NCBI RefSeq assembly: GCF_040276085.1
Contig: NZ_JBELOK010000005.1
Coordinates: 186,001 to 250,000, forward strand
Reading direction: 5' to 3'
From: Castellaniella sp040276085
GTDB lineage: Bacteria > Pseudomonadota > Gammaproteobacteria > Burkholderiales > Burkholderiaceae_B
DNA length: 64,000 nucleotides
Shown: positions 42,669 to 52,741 of the stretch, piece after piece
How positions within the stretch are numbered: position 1 is the first letter of the stretch
Layout of the letters: every line of letters begins with the position of its first letter
Position numbers and translations under genes: made by a program
The notes under the pieces: model-generated
What the model was told of the DNA's origin: nothing
Seen by the model: only the letters and a program-made list of their open reading frames with translations
Databases searched by the model: none

Positions 42669-43721
42669 TCAGCTTTCTGCCAACGATGCGCAGTCGATCA
42701 CAAAGCGGTATTTCACATCACCGTGCAACATGCGTTCGTAGGCCCCGTCAATTTGATCCGCACGAATCATTTCGATGTCGGCGACGATGTGATGGTTGGC
42801 ACAGAAGTCCAGCATCTCCTGGGTTTCCGGGATGCCGCCAATCAGCGAGCCCGCCAAGCTACGGCGCCGGGCAATCAGGCTGAACACCGCCGGCGAGGGA
42901 TGCGGCGAGGCTGGCGCCCCCACCAGCGTCATCGTGCCATCACGCTTGAGCAGCGCAAAAAACGGATCCAGCGAGTGCGGCGCCGCCACCGTATTGAGGA
43001 TGAAATCCAGACTCGCCGCGTGGGCCGCCATTTCGTCCGGATTGCGAGAGACCACGACTTCGTGGGCACCCAGTTTTTTAGCCGCCTCACGCTTGGATTC
43101 CGAGGTGGTGAAGGCCACCACATGAGCACCCATGGCATTGGCCAGCTTGATGCCCATATGACCCAGGCCACCGATCCCGACCACGCCCACTTTTTGGCCC
43201 AGCCCGACTTTCCAGTGCCGCAGCGGTGAATACGTGGTGATACCGGCGCACAGCAGCGGGGCGACCGCTGCCAGCTGATCCTCGGGGTGATGCACTTTAA
43301 GCACATAGCGCTGGTGCACCACAATCTGCTGCGAGTAGCCGCCCAGCGTATGGCCGGGAGCATCCGCGGTGGGGCCGTTATAGGTGCCCACCATGTGATC
43401 ACAGTAGTTTTCCAGGCCGTCATCGCACTCGGCGCAATGCTGGCAACTATCGACAATACAGCCTACGCCGACAAGGTCGCCCGGCTTGTGGCTGGTGACA
43501 TGGGCGCCCACCGCCGATACCCGGCCCACGATCTCGTGGCCGGGGACACAGGGGTAACGCGTACCGGCCCACTCCGAGCGCACCTGATGCAAGTCGGAAT
43601 GGCAGACACCACAATAAGCAATCTCAATTTGTACATCGTGCTCACCCGGTGCGCGGCGGGTGATGACCAGGGGCTCCAGGGAAAGGTTCTTGGCGCGAGC
43701 GCCATATGCATGAATCGTCAT
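42669..43721 (-). CDS. Zinc-dependent alcohol dehydrogenase (YahK-like)
   Basis: This 350-residue medium-chain dehydrogenase has the catalytic-zinc motif CGVCHSDLHQVRSEW and GHEIVGRV, the structural-zinc cysteines (CQHCAECDDGLENYC), and an NAD(P)-binding GIGGLGHMG. The best match is the cinnamyl-alcohol/aldehyde reductase-like class represented by E. coli YahK. It would reduce aldehydes or oxidise alcohols with NADP(H). It is transcribed away from the AraC-type gene, with 149 bp between starts. Confidence 0.9.
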   Translation of the reverse strand: MTIHAYGARAKNLSLEPLVITRRAPGEHDVQIEIAYCGVCHSDLHQVRSEWAGTRYPCVPGHEIVGRVSAVGAHVTSHKPGDLVGVGCIVDSCQHCAECDDGLENYCDHMVGTYNGPTADAPGHTLGGYSQQIVVHQRYVLKVHHPEDQLAAVAPLLCAGITTYSPLRHWKVGLGQKVGVVGIGGLGHMGIKLANAMGAHVVAFTTSESKREAAKKLGAHEVVVSRNPDEMAAHAASLDFILNTVAAPHSLDPFFALLKRDGTMTLVGAPASPHPSPAVFSLIARRRSLAGSLIGGIPETQEMLDFCANHHIVADIEMIRADQIDGAYERMLHGDVKYRFVIDCASLAES

Positions 43722-43870
43722 AATTGGGTTCCTTCGAGGCCGCGGGAGGTAAAGATCTGCGTAGATGCAGCCGATGCGGCCAGGATAACCAGTATAGCCA
43801 GCATGGATTCAATAATAGGAAAGAGACTCATTACCGGTTATGATAGATACGATCCAACCCTACTGGCCTG

Positions 43871-44824
43871 ATGGATACCCACGCCCCCCACCTCTCTCCC
43901 CAGCAGCTGTCTGTCGCCGATCTACGCAGTTTCGGCGAGCGCTTTGGCATCGACTATCATTTTCCCCTCCCCTCGGCAGCGCACACTGACCTCCCGGTTT
44001 TGCGCGGCAAGGTCGAAGAATTACCACTGTCTTCCGGCCTGCATCTCATCCACTCTTCCCTGGATGTGTTGCAACCCTACGAAACCCAGTCCACACGAGG
44101 CACGGCGATTTTTCTTTTGATCGTTCTGGAAGGTTGTGTACGACTGACGTTGTCCGGGCAGCAGTACGTGGCCGAGGCGGGTATGGCAATCACCACTCAC
44201 CTCGACAAACAAAGCACCTTGCAGGCCACCCACGCGCCCAAACAGCACCTGGGAACACTCACGGTTGCACTGGACATCAGCCCGGCGACCCAGACCAAGC
44301 CAGCCTGGTTGCCAGAGGATTTTCTCGCATCAACCAAGCCAGCCACCAAACTGTGGCATGTCCCAGGCCATCTGCATCAATCCTTGCAGCACTGGCAAGC
44401 TTTGCAACCGGCTGGGGCTTTACAGCAGCGGCTGCTGCTTGAGGGGCTGGCCCTGCAACTGCTTGCCTACGGCCTGGATAGCAAACCGGCGCCCCGGCCA
44501 CCCGCGATTTCTCCAGGAGAACGCAAGCGCCTTGAAGCCGTGCGCCAGCGCCTGGATCTTGCTCCCGATCTGGATTACTCGGTAGATCAGCTCGCCGCAC
44601 AAGCCGCGATGAGCACCAGCAGCTTTCGCAGCAAGTTTCGCCTGATGTTTGGCGTACCGGTACTCAGCTATTTACGCAACCAGCGCCTGGAACTGGCCCG
44701 CCAATACTTATTGCAAGGCCATTCGGTACAGCAGGCTGCGCACCTCAGCGGCTACCGCTACACCACCAATTTCGCCACAGCGTTTCGCAAACACTACGGC
44801 GTGTCACCTAACCGCCTCAGCTAA
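43871..44824 (+). CDS. AraC-family regulator, PchR-like
   Basis: This 317-residue protein has an N-terminal ligand domain and a C-terminal double helix-turn-helix (about residues 225-315) ending with the family-typical GYRYTTNFATAFRKHYGVSPNRLS. The position directly upstream of a siderophore receptor, and the PchR-like length and C-terminus, suggest it senses a ferric siderophore and activates the receptor operon. It is divergent from the alcohol dehydrogenase gene, so it might also control that. Confidence 0.85.
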   Translation: MDTHAPHLSPQQLSVADLRSFGERFGIDYHFPLPSAAHTDLPVLRGKVEELPLSSGLHLIHSSLDVLQPYETQSTRGTAIFLLIVLEGCVRLTLSGQQYVAEAGMAITTHLDKQSTLQATHAPKQHLGTLTVALDISPATQTKPAWLPEDFLASTKPATKLWHVPGHLHQSLQHWQALQPAGALQQRLLLEGLALQLLAYGLDSKPAPRPPAISPGERKRLEAVRQRLDLAPDLDYSVDQLAAQAAMSTSSFRSKFRLMFGVPVLSYLRNQRLELARQYLLQGHSVQQAAHLSGYRYTTNFATAFRKHYGVSPNRLS

Positions 44825-44888
44825 AACCCATTTTGTTGTCGCGCATACGACACTCAACATCCTGCATATCTCCCAGAATTGATAAATG

Positions 44889-44909
44889 ATAATAATAATA
44901 GTTCTTAAT
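44889..44909 (+). promoter_or_regulatory. Fur-box-like sequence before the receptor gene
   Basis: An A/T-rich GATAATAATAAT stretch resembling the 19-bp Fur consensus (about 14 matches over 44889-44907) lies 28 bp before the receptor ATG and within the likely promoter, with TATATT at 44915-44920 as a -10. Iron repression is inferred. Confidence 0.5.
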
Positions 44910-44936
44910 CAATATATATTTCTGGAAGTCCGTGTT

Positions 44937-47078
44937 ATGACTATGCCTCGCAGAACCCAGCTCTCGCTGGTCGTCGCACTTTTGGCAACCGGCCTGGGCA
45001 ACGTGTCGCAGGCTCAGCAAGCGGTTGGCGAATCCGTGCAGGCAACCGCCACACCATCCGATAGCGATGCCCTGCCCGCGCAAGAGATGGGCGCCATTAC
45101 CGTGAATGCCCAACAGGGCGCAACCAAACTATTGACGCCGATTGTTGAAACGCCGCAGTCGGTTTCCGTGATCACACAAGAGCAGGTACGGGAACAAGGC
45201 GCCACCAGCGTACAACGCGCCACAGCCTATACCGCCGGGGTGTTCAGCAACCAGGTCGGCGCATCCAACCGCTTCGATTACCTGGTGATGCGCGGGTTTT
45301 CTGACGGCAGCCTGGGCAATACCTATTTGAACGGCCTGAAGATCCTGGGGGACACCAATTCGCACAGTTCATTGGTGATTGACCCCTGGTTTCTAGACAC
45401 GATTGAAGTGGTGCGTGGCCCGGCATCCGTGCTGTACGGGCAATCTTCGCCTGGCGGAATCGTGGCCTTGCAGACGCGCCGGCCCGAATTTGCGTCTTTT
45501 GGCGAAATCGAACTGGGTATCGGCACCGACCACCAGGCATATGGCGCCTTTGACCTTAACGACACACTTGCCGACGGCAAAATCGCCTGGCGGCTGGACG
45601 GCAAGGTACGCCGTGCCGATGCACAGGTGGATAAGGTGAAGGAAGAGCGCTATGCACTGATGCCTTCTCTTACCTGGAAAATCACCCCGGACACTACCCT
45701 GGACTTGATGGCGTATATCCAGCGTGAACCTGAAGGCGGCTACCACTCGGGCCTGCCGTACGAAGGCACGGTAGTGCCGCATGATGGCAACATGGTGTCA
45801 CGGTCTTTCTACGAAGGCGAGCCGGGGCACGAGAAATACGAACGCAACCAGACACTGCTGGCCTACGGCCTGACGCATCATTTCAACGACGCCGTCACGT
45901 TTCGCCAGAACGCGCAATACCTGAAATCGAAAGTGACGCTTGAGCAGGTGTACGCCTTTGGCTGGGCCTCCCCCACCGAGCTGTACCGCTACTACTCAGG
46001 CAGTAATGAAGACCTCAGCGCCTTTGCCATCGACAATCAGCTGGAGTTTCGCTTTGATACGGGCACCGTGGGACACCGCGTACTGACGGGGATGGATTAT
46101 CAATGGCGAGAGAACGATGTCAGCTGGCCCTCTGGTGCGTTTCCCAACATCGATGCGTTCAATCCCGTGTACGGTGCATCACCCACCGCCATGTACGACC
46201 CATTGCAAGAGCGGCATGTACTTAAGCAGACCGGTTTTTATGCACAGGACCTGATGAGCCGGAAACAATGGCACCTGACGCTGGGCGGCCGTTACGACCG
46301 GGTGGATATCCGCAGTACCAATCTGGACAGCCAGGCCCAAAGCACCCTGGAGGACGGCCAGTTCAGTGGCCGTGCCGCCTTGATGTACTCGTTTGATAAC
46401 GGCTTTGCACCGTATGTCAGCTACTCCACCGCTTTTACGCCCACAAGCTTTACGGATGTGCAGGGCAATTTGCTTAAACCCATGGAAGGCACGCAATGGG
46501 AAACAGGCCTCAAGTACCAACCCGTGGGTAGCCGCGACCTCTACACCATCGCGCTATATGACATCCGGCAGAAAAACGTGGCCACCAAAGAGCAACCCAC
46601 GGATCCCTACCGTGCAGTGGGCGAGATCCATTCTCGCGGGATAGAACTGGAGGCCAACACCTGGCTCAGCCAGCAGTTGCGCCTGCAGGCCAGCTACAGC
46701 TACAACGATATCCGCTACGCCAAGAGCGACGATGGCCACGAGGGCAACCGTGCCATCTACGCGCCCAGGCACATGGCAAGCCTGTGGGCCACGTACGAGC
46801 ATAGCGGCAGCTTGCGCGGCCTCAGCACCGCTGCCGGGGTGCGCCATGTGGCGGGGGTTCAGTCTGATCGTGCCAACACACATACCCTGCCCGCTTACAC
46901 ACTGCTTGATCTGGCCCTGGGCTACGATTTTAAAACCCTGGGGGCCGACGGCTTGAGTGCAAGGCTTAATGTGCTGAACGTGCTGGACAAGAAATACGTG
47001 GCAAGCTGCAACTCGCTTGAGTTTTGCTACTTTGGTGCAGGCCGTAGCGTGACACTTAATATGAACTATCAGTTCTGA
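44937..47078 (+). CDS. TonB-dependent siderophore receptor
   Basis: The ATG at 44937 has GGAAG 8 bases upstream, giving 713 residues; an upstream ATG at 44886 lies in the promoter. A signal peptide ends near VSQA (residues 1-27), followed by a TonB-box-like segment and a plug domain (LLTPIVETPQSVSVITQEQVREQGATSV). The barrel ends with the typical aromatic C-terminus NMNYQF. The receptor imports ferric siderophore across the outer membrane. The hydroxamate-type fhu genes downstream suggest the ligand class. Confidence 0.93.
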   Translation: MTMPRRTQLSLVVALLATGLGNVSQAQQAVGESVQATATPSDSDALPAQEMGAITVNAQQGATKLLTPIVETPQSVSVITQEQVREQGATSVQRATAYTAGVFSNQVGASNRFDYLVMRGFSDGSLGNTYLNGLKILGDTNSHSSLVIDPWFLDTIEVVRGPASVLYGQSSPGGIVALQTRRPEFASFGEIELGIGTDHQAYGAFDLNDTLADGKIAWRLDGKVRRADAQVDKVKEERYALMPSLTWKITPDTTLDLMAYIQREPEGGYHSGLPYEGTVVPHDGNMVSRSFYEGEPGHEKYERNQTLLAYGLTHHFNDAVTFRQNAQYLKSKVTLEQVYAFGWASPTELYRYYSGSNEDLSAFAIDNQLEFRFDTGTVGHRVLTGMDYQWRENDVSWPSGAFPNIDAFNPVYGASPTAMYDPLQERHVLKQTGFYAQDLMSRKQWHLTLGGRYDRVDIRSTNLDSQAQSTLEDGQFSGRAALMYSFDNGFAPYVSYSTAFTPTSFTDVQGNLLKPMEGTQWETGLKYQPVGSRDLYTIALYDIRQKNVATKEQPTDPYRAVGEIHSRGIELEANTWLSQQLRLQASYSYNDIRYAKSDDGHEGNRAIYAPRHMASLWATYEHSGSLRGLSTAAGVRHVAGVQSDRANTHTLPAYTLLDLALGYDFKTLGADGLSARLNVLNVLDKKYVASCNSLEFCYFGAGRSVTLNMNYQF

Positions 47079-47818
47079 TGCAGGCAACGCTGTTGATCCA
47101 GAAGCTGCAGGAAGATGCAGCGCTTGCCCCCCTATTGCCGCTGCTGGTGAGCGGCCAACAGGACGGGCTCTGGTTGACAGCGCGCGAACTCCAGCACCCC
47201 GAAACGCTGGCGCCCCTGCTAAAGGATTTTTCTACGGAAGAAGGCTGGCCTGGCGGAGACGGCCGCGCCATCGCATCGTTGTGGTCGCGGTGGCATTTCG
47301 CTGCCGTGCTGTCGCCATGGGTGGCCGCCTTGCTGCTGCATCGGCACACCCCTGTATTGCAGGCGATTCAGCTTTCGCCCCAGCACAAAACCTGCGGCGT
47401 GGCCTGGGAGCCGGTTGTCCCGGCACTTGAGCCCGCCTCTGCACAAACAGCGTGCGAACAGATCGTGCAACAGATGCAGCCGCTGATTGAATCGCTGCAC
47501 AAAGTTTCCCGGACATCTCCCAGGGTATTCTGGAGCAATCTGGGCAACCTGCTTGAATACCTGGTGCAGCAACTGCGTGAGCACCCAGGGGCCAGCCCAA
47601 AAGTGCTGCAGGCATTTGAGAACCTTTTAACGTCGCCCTCACTGAGCGATGGCAAGCCAAACCCGCTGCAACAGCCCGTACGTGACGTGCCTGCACCTGC
47701 GGCCGACACGGGCTGCACGTGCCGTGTGCGCAAAATTTGCTGCCTTTACTACCTGCTGCCGGGCACCAGCCTGTGTGAAAACTGCCCTCGTCCAGCCCCC
47801 GCACACCAACATGTTTGA
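47078..47818 (+). CDS. fhuF: Siderophore-iron reductase FhuF-like
   Basis: This 246-residue protein starts within the receptor's stop codon. The C-terminus carries the FhuF [2Fe-2S] signature, Cys-Cys-x10-Cys-x2-Cys (CCLYYLLPGTSLCENC), after a TGCTCRVR segment. FhuF reduces ferric hydroxamate siderophores in the cytoplasm to release iron. The position within the receptor-transporter operon fits that role, and the fhuC start overlaps it by 8 bases. Confidence 0.88.
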   Translation: MQATLLIQKLQEDAALAPLLPLLVSGQQDGLWLTARELQHPETLAPLLKDFSTEEGWPGGDGRAIASLWSRWHFAAVLSPWVAALLLHRHTPVLQAIQLSPQHKTCGVAWEPVVPALEPASAQTACEQIVQQMQPLIESLHKVSRTSPRVFWSNLGNLLEYLVQQLREHPGASPKVLQAFENLLTSPSLSDGKPNPLQQPVRDVPAPAADTGCTCRVRKICCLYYLLPGTSLCENCPRPAPAHQHV

Positions 47819-48578
47819 ACTTCAACACGCCGGCTTTCGTCTGCCGGAAAAAACACTGCTGCACGCCACCAGCCTGCGATTTGATTCTGCCGGTATCCAT
47901 GGCCTGATCGGACACAATGGCTCGGGCAAATCGACACTGATCAAACTGCTGGCGGGACAATTGACGCCGACAACCGGCAGCGCATGCTTTGATGGCCGGC
48001 CCATCCGGCAATGGAACAAGCGGCTGTTTGCCCGCCAGGTGGCTTACCTGCCGCAGCAACTGCCACCCTCAGAGCACCTGACGGCACAGGATCTGATCCG
48101 CTTTGGGCGCTACCCCTGGCTGGGTTTCTTAGGGCGTGCGGGTGCGCAGGACAAGGCCGAAGTTGAGCGCGCCATGGCACTGACACAGACCTCGGCTTAC
48201 CGGCATCAGCGGGTTGACACCTTGTCCGGGGGCGAGCGGCAGCGCGTGTGGCTGGCCATGCTGCTGGCCCAGAACAGCCGCTTTTTGCTGCTGGATGAAC
48301 CCCTGGCGGCACTGGATATTGCTCACCAGATCGAAGTACTGGAACTGATCCGCACGCTAAGCCGGGAACTAGGCCTGGGCATCATGCTGGTATTGCATGA
48401 CATCAACCTGGCAGCACGCTATTGCGACCATCTGATTGCCCTACGCGGCGGCCAGGTGATTGCCTCCGGCACCCCGCGGGACATCATGACCCCGACGTGC
48501 CTGCACGGCATCTATGGGGTAGACGTGAGTATGGTGGCCCATCCGGTGTTGGGCACGCCGGTGGCTTTGGTGAACTAA
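47811..48578 (+). CDS. fhuC: Ferric siderophore ABC transporter ATPase
   Basis: The ATG at 47811 gives 255 residues; longer frames overlap fhuF more. It has Walker A GHNGSGKST, signature LSGGERQR, Walker B FLLLDEPLAALD and switch His (LVLHDIN), all intact. It energises siderophore uptake through the FhuB-type permease encoded downstream. The transporter class is supported by length and YLPQQLPPSEHLTAQDLIRFGRYPW, as in FhuC/FepC. Confidence 0.92.
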   Translation: MFELQHAGFRLPEKTLLHATSLRFDSAGIHGLIGHNGSGKSTLIKLLAGQLTPTTGSACFDGRPIRQWNKRLFARQVAYLPQQLPPSEHLTAQDLIRFGRYPWLGFLGRAGAQDKAEVERAMALTQTSAYRHQRVDTLSGGERQRVWLAMLLAQNSRFLLLDEPLAALDIAHQIEVLELIRTLSRELGLGIMLVLHDINLAARYCDHLIALRGGQVIASGTPRDIMTPTCLHGIYGVDVSMVAHPVLGTPVALVN

Positions 48579-48581
48579 GCC

Positions 48582-49442
48582 ATGCGCATGTGGATCTCCC
48601 TGCTGGTGCTATGCCTGGGCCTGCTGCCTGCTCTTGCCGCCACACAGCAGACGTCGCCGGACACGCCCGCAATCATCACGCTGGACTGGACACTGGCCGA
48701 AACCTTGACGGCAATCGGGCACCCACCTGCCGGGGTGGCCCAGATCGCCGATTACCACAGCTGGGTCGGCAAACCCATATTGCCCGCCGAAACCATAGAC
48801 CTGGGCTTGCGCAGCCAGCCGTCGATGGAGCTTATGGCCGCGATGAATCCTGATCTGCTGCTGATCACGCCGATGTTTGCCAATATGGCAAATCAGCTGA
48901 AAGCCATCGCCCCCGTGGTGACCGTACCACTGTATGATCCGCAGGCCGACACCTGGCAAACCCTGGTGGACATGACCCGGACGCTCGGTCACATGACGCA
49001 TCGTGAGGCCGCCGCGCAGGCCCTGATCCGTGACACGACCACGATGCTGGATGCCGGGCGGGCCCGGCTGCGGGGATGCGGCCCCTTGCTGGTGATTCAG
49101 TTTGCGGACGACCGCCACCTGCGCGTCTATGGTGGCAACAGCCTGTACCAGCATGTACTGGATCGGCTGGGCATCCGCAATGCCTGGACTGGCGCCGTAA
49201 ACAGATGGGGATACCGCCTGCTTGCGCTGCACGAGCTGGCCAAGCTGGACGGGCGTGTCGTCATCATAGAACCCGTGCCACTGGGCACGCTGGCGCGCCT
49301 GCAAAACAATGCACTGTGGCGAGGCTTGCCTGTCGTCAAGCAGCAGCCGCTCCGTGTATTGCCGCCCGTCTGGAGCGTTGGGGGGCTACCATCCGCCCAA
49401 CGTTTTGCGCAGTTGCTTGAGCAAACAGTGTGCAAACCATGA
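48582..49442 (+). CDS. fhuD: Siderophore-binding periplasmic protein
   Basis: This 286-residue protein has an N-terminal signal (WISLLVLCLGLLPALAA) and a class III periplasmic-binding-protein fold: PAIITLDWTLAETLTAIGHPPAG, ELMAAMNPDLLLITPMF and a C-terminal lobe with VYGGNSLYQHVLDRLG. It would hand ferric siderophore to the permease. It starts 3 bases after fhuC and overlaps fhuB by 13 bases. Confidence 0.9.
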   Translation: MRMWISLLVLCLGLLPALAATQQTSPDTPAIITLDWTLAETLTAIGHPPAGVAQIADYHSWVGKPILPAETIDLGLRSQPSMELMAAMNPDLLLITPMFANMANQLKAIAPVVTVPLYDPQADTWQTLVDMTRTLGHMTHREAAAQALIRDTTTMLDAGRARLRGCGPLLVIQFADDRHLRVYGGNSLYQHVLDRLGIRNAWTGAVNRWGYRLLALHELAKLDGRVVIIEPVPLGTLARLQNNALWRGLPVVKQQPLRVLPPVWSVGGLPSAQRFAQLLEQTVCKP

Positions 49443-51415
49443 AGGTTTCTGCGCGCGCTGCACTGCTGATCTGCCTGTTATCCATGGTGCTGCTGGTTAC
49501 GCTGGCGGGGATGAATCTGCAGTCGCAAGGCGGTATCCAGGCAGCGGTGCACGCCTTGCATGTGGATCTCTCCAACGCATCAATAACGGAGCTGCTGCTT
49601 TCACAAAGCTGGTGGCCCCGCCTGACACTGGCCCTGCTGGCAGGCGGCGGCCTGGCATTGGCCGGCGAGTTGCTGCAACTGCTGTTGCGCAACCCGCTGG
49701 CCTCGGCCACCACGTTGGGCATCTCCAGCGGCGCCAGCCTGATGCTGATGCTGACCACGCTGTTGGCACCCGGGCTGCTGGCGCTGGGCCAGGAATGGGT
49801 TGCCATGCTGGGGGCGGGCCTGTCACTGGCACTGGTCTTTGGGCTCGGTTGGCGCTCCGGCCTCAATCCCGTGGTGCTGATCGTGATCGGCATGACACTG
49901 AACCTGCTGCTGGGCGGGCTATCCATGGTGTGCCTGTTGTTCAACCAGGAAGCCCTTTCCGGGCTGCTGATCTGGGGAGCGGGTTCTTTGGCACAGCAGG
50001 GATGGGATGGCGTGCAGTTTTTTCTGCCACGGCTGCTGGTGGCGATGCTGTGTGTACTGCTTTTGCTGCGTCACCTGCGGCTGATGGCGCTGAACGATGC
50101 CACCTTGCGCAGTCTGGGCATCTCGGTGCGCGCAGTGCGGCTATACGGCTTGGGCGTTGCCGTTTTTCTCACAGGCAGCCTGGTCAGCTGCGTAGGCATT
50201 ATCGGCTTTGTGGGGCTTGTGGCACCCAACATCATGCGGCTCGCAGGCGCCATCCGCCTGGAGGCAAGGCTACCGCTCTCCATGTTGTTTGGCGCCTTGC
50301 TGCTTGCCGCCGCCGATCAACTGGTGCAGGCAAGCAGCGCCTGGCAAACCACTTTTGTACCCACAGGTGCCATCACCGCCGTCCTGGGCGTACCCCTTTT
50401 ATTGTGGCTGCTGAGCCGCCTGCACCTTGGCAGCTGGGACATGCCGGCCCTGGGTGGCAACGCGTCCCAAGGCAAACCTGCTTTCAGCCTGGCCTGGCCT
50501 GCCCTTGCCCTGATGTTGGCCACACTGCTTGCCCTGGCGTTTGGGCAGGCGCTTGACGGCTGGACCTGGCAATCTCCATTCAGCCCTGAGAGCCTGACAT
50601 GGCGGCTGCCGCGTGTGGTTGCCGCCAGTTGCGGCGGCCTGCTGTTGGCACTGGCGGGCACCATTCTTCAGCGCCTTACCGGCAACCCCATGGCCAGCCC
50701 GGAGCTGCTGGGCGTCAGTAGCAGCAGCGCCATCGTGCTGGTACTGGGCATGTTTCTGCTGGATCAGCCCAGCTACCTGACGCTTGCCGGCATGGCGCTG
50801 CTGGGCGCCAGTGTTGCATTGCTGCTGATTGTGCTGCTAAACCGGCGCAGCCATTTTTCGGCCCAGGGCGTACTGCTGACGGGTGTTGCCCTGGGCGCGC
50901 TGTATGAAGCACTTAGAAACCTGCTGTTGGCCGATGGCGACCCGCGTGGCCAACAGGTAACCGCCTGGCTGTCGGGCTCTACCTATTACGCTACACCATC
51001 CGGCAGCACCTTTTTGATGGCTCTGTCATTGCTGTTGCTGCCGCTGGTATTTATTTTTAGCCGCTGGCTGGATATCTTGCCCCTGGGCGCAGCCGCCGCC
51101 CAGGCGCTGGGGGTACCGCTAAAGCAGGCGCGGCTGCTGCTTTTGCTGCTGACCGCCCTGCTGAGTGCACTGGCCACACTGGTGGTGGGCCCCCTGGCCT
51201 TTGTAGGCCTGATTGCCCCTCATTTGGCCTACCTACTGAGGTTTCGCCGCGCCTCCAGCCAGTTGCTTGCCGCCGCACTGATCGGCACCCTGATCATGGT
51301 GCTGGCAGACTGGGCGGGCAGGCAAGTGCTGTTTCCCCAGGAGATCCCCGCAGGCTTGATGGCGTCACTGCTGGGCGGCAGCTATTTCTTGTGGCAGATA
51401 CGGCGCGGGCGATAA
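49430..51415 (+). CDS. fhuB: Siderophore ABC transporter double permease
   Basis: This 661-residue protein is two fused FecCD permease halves with about 18-20 transmembrane helices, matching the E. coli FhuB length (660). Each half has the permease signature: GLVAPNIMRLAG in the first and GLIAPHLAYLLRF in the second. It overlaps fhuD. The fused form is typical of hydroxamate transporters, strengthening the assignment of the whole operon. Confidence 0.93.
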   Translation: MQTMKVSARAALLICLLSMVLLVTLAGMNLQSQGGIQAAVHALHVDLSNASITELLLSQSWWPRLTLALLAGGGLALAGELLQLLLRNPLASATTLGISSGASLMLMLTTLLAPGLLALGQEWVAMLGAGLSLALVFGLGWRSGLNPVVLIVIGMTLNLLLGGLSMVCLLFNQEALSGLLIWGAGSLAQQGWDGVQFFLPRLLVAMLCVLLLLRHLRLMALNDATLRSLGISVRAVRLYGLGVAVFLTGSLVSCVGIIGFVGLVAPNIMRLAGAIRLEARLPLSMLFGALLLAAADQLVQASSAWQTTFVPTGAITAVLGVPLLLWLLSRLHLGSWDMPALGGNASQGKPAFSLAWPALALMLATLLALAFGQALDGWTWQSPFSPESLTWRLPRVVAASCGGLLLALAGTILQRLTGNPMASPELLGVSSSSAIVLVLGMFLLDQPSYLTLAGMALLGASVALLLIVLLNRRSHFSAQGVLLTGVALGALYEALRNLLLADGDPRGQQVTAWLSGSTYYATPSGSTFLMALSLLLLPLVFIFSRWLDILPLGAAAAQALGVPLKQARLLLLLLTALLSALATLVVGPLAFVGLIAPHLAYLLRFRRASSQLLAAALIGTLIMVLADWAGRQVLFPQEIPAGLMASLLGGSYFLWQIRRGR

Positions 51416-51533
51416 GGGGGATTACCCCCACCCCCGCAGAAAGCGTATGTTGGCTATCGTTCTGGCGCTACTCACCCTGGTGTCATGCAGAGACTGACAA
51501 CCACAGCCTTCCGGCTGTTGCTGAATCAGATGA

Positions 51534-52679
51534 TCAATAGTCATGAGGAACAAGAAAATCGCGGGCAAGGCTGAGATCGGGTTCGATCCCCAGCCCTGGA
51601 ACCTGCGGGAAGCTAACCCAGCCCTCCTCTGGCCGGAGTAGCGGTGCCGCAAATAATTCACGCAAGGGATTTGGATTGGAGTCGACTTCGACATAGCCGT
51701 CGTGCCCAACGATGGCCTTTAATTGCATGGCTGCAGCCAAGCCAATGCCGCCGCCCAACCAGTGCGGGCAAAACAGCCGCTTCTGCTGCACAACCTGCCG
51801 TCCCACAGGAATGCAGCCGCTCAACCCGCCCCATTTTCCTGGGTCTGGTTGCATGACAGAAAAGGCTCCCGAGGCGATGGCCTCGGAAAACTGCCGGCGG
51901 CCACGCATGTTCTCTCCCGCTGCCAGCGGAATATGGCTTTCTTTTGCAAGGTTCTGCCACGCCTGCAAGGGCGTATCAGCACGCATGGGTTCTTCTGCCC
52001 ACACCGGATTGAATTCTGACAAACGCTGGCACATGCGGGTGGCAGTTGCGAGATCCCAGGCCTGATTGGCATCAATCATCAGAGGCACTTGATCGCCAAA
52101 CTGTTGGCGCAGGCTACTAAGATTCTGCACATCACGCTCAGGCTCAAAACCTACCTTCAGCTTAAAAGCACGATAGCCCTCCTGATGCTTCAAGGCAGCC
52201 AAACGGCAAGGATCTGCCGGGCTTAGCCCCGACGCATACACCTGCACCCTCGGTTGCCCGCCAAACAATTGCCAGAGGGGCTGCCCCAGCCGACGTGCGG
52301 CCAAATCCCACAACGCCATATCAGTGCCCGCGATAATCTGCGCCACAGTGCCTGGCTCGCCCGCCTGGATGGCCAATACCTCGAGCCGCTCGCTAATCGC
52401 GCGAAAGGCATCTACAGGGCTTTCCCAGGCCTGCTGCAATAGAAGCGGAGCTACACAGGATTGAAACATGCGCGCCCGATGCTCAGCCCCGACACCAGGG
52501 AAATTGCACCAAATCTCGCCCCACCCGACAGCCCCCGTCTGATCTTCCAGCCGCACCACAACAGAGGGCCGGTCATGCATGATGCCAAAAGACGTCTGTA
52601 CGGGCTCGTCCACGGGCGCACGATAGACAAACACACTGGCCGTGGCCAACCGGATGGTTGGCGTTTCTGGAAATTGCAT
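51534..52679 (-). CDS. Mandelate racemase/muconate lactonizing family enzyme
   Basis: This 381-residue enolase-superfamily protein has the Lys motif FKLKVGF, metal ligands in MIDANQAWD and WAEEP and AGENMRGR, and a C-terminal His in CPHWLGGG, so the active site looks complete. The family abstracts a proton next to a carboxylate (sugar-acid dehydratases, racemases, cycloisomerases); the substrate is not defined. It is on the minus strand with the GntR regulator, 63 bases away. The 119 bp before fhuB's end hold no gene. Confidence 0.85.
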   Translation of the reverse strand: MQFPETPTIRLATASVFVYRAPVDEPVQTSFGIMHDRPSVVVRLEDQTGAVGWGEIWCNFPGVGAEHRARMFQSCVAPLLLQQAWESPVDAFRAISERLEVLAIQAGEPGTVAQIIAGTDMALWDLAARRLGQPLWQLFGGQPRVQVYASGLSPADPCRLAALKHQEGYRAFKLKVGFEPERDVQNLSSLRQQFGDQVPLMIDANQAWDLATATRMCQRLSEFNPVWAEEPMRADTPLQAWQNLAKESHIPLAAGENMRGRRQFSEAIASGAFSVMQPDPGKWGGLSGCIPVGRQVVQQKRLFCPHWLGGGIGLAAAMQLKAIVGHDGYVEVDSNPNPLRELFAAPLLRPEEGWVSFPQVPGLGIEPDLSLARDFLVPHDY

Positions 52680-52741
52680 GAGGCAACCCTGGTATCAATG
52701 GAAAGAAGGCAGTTGAACCAGATGCGCACCATGCGCACTGT

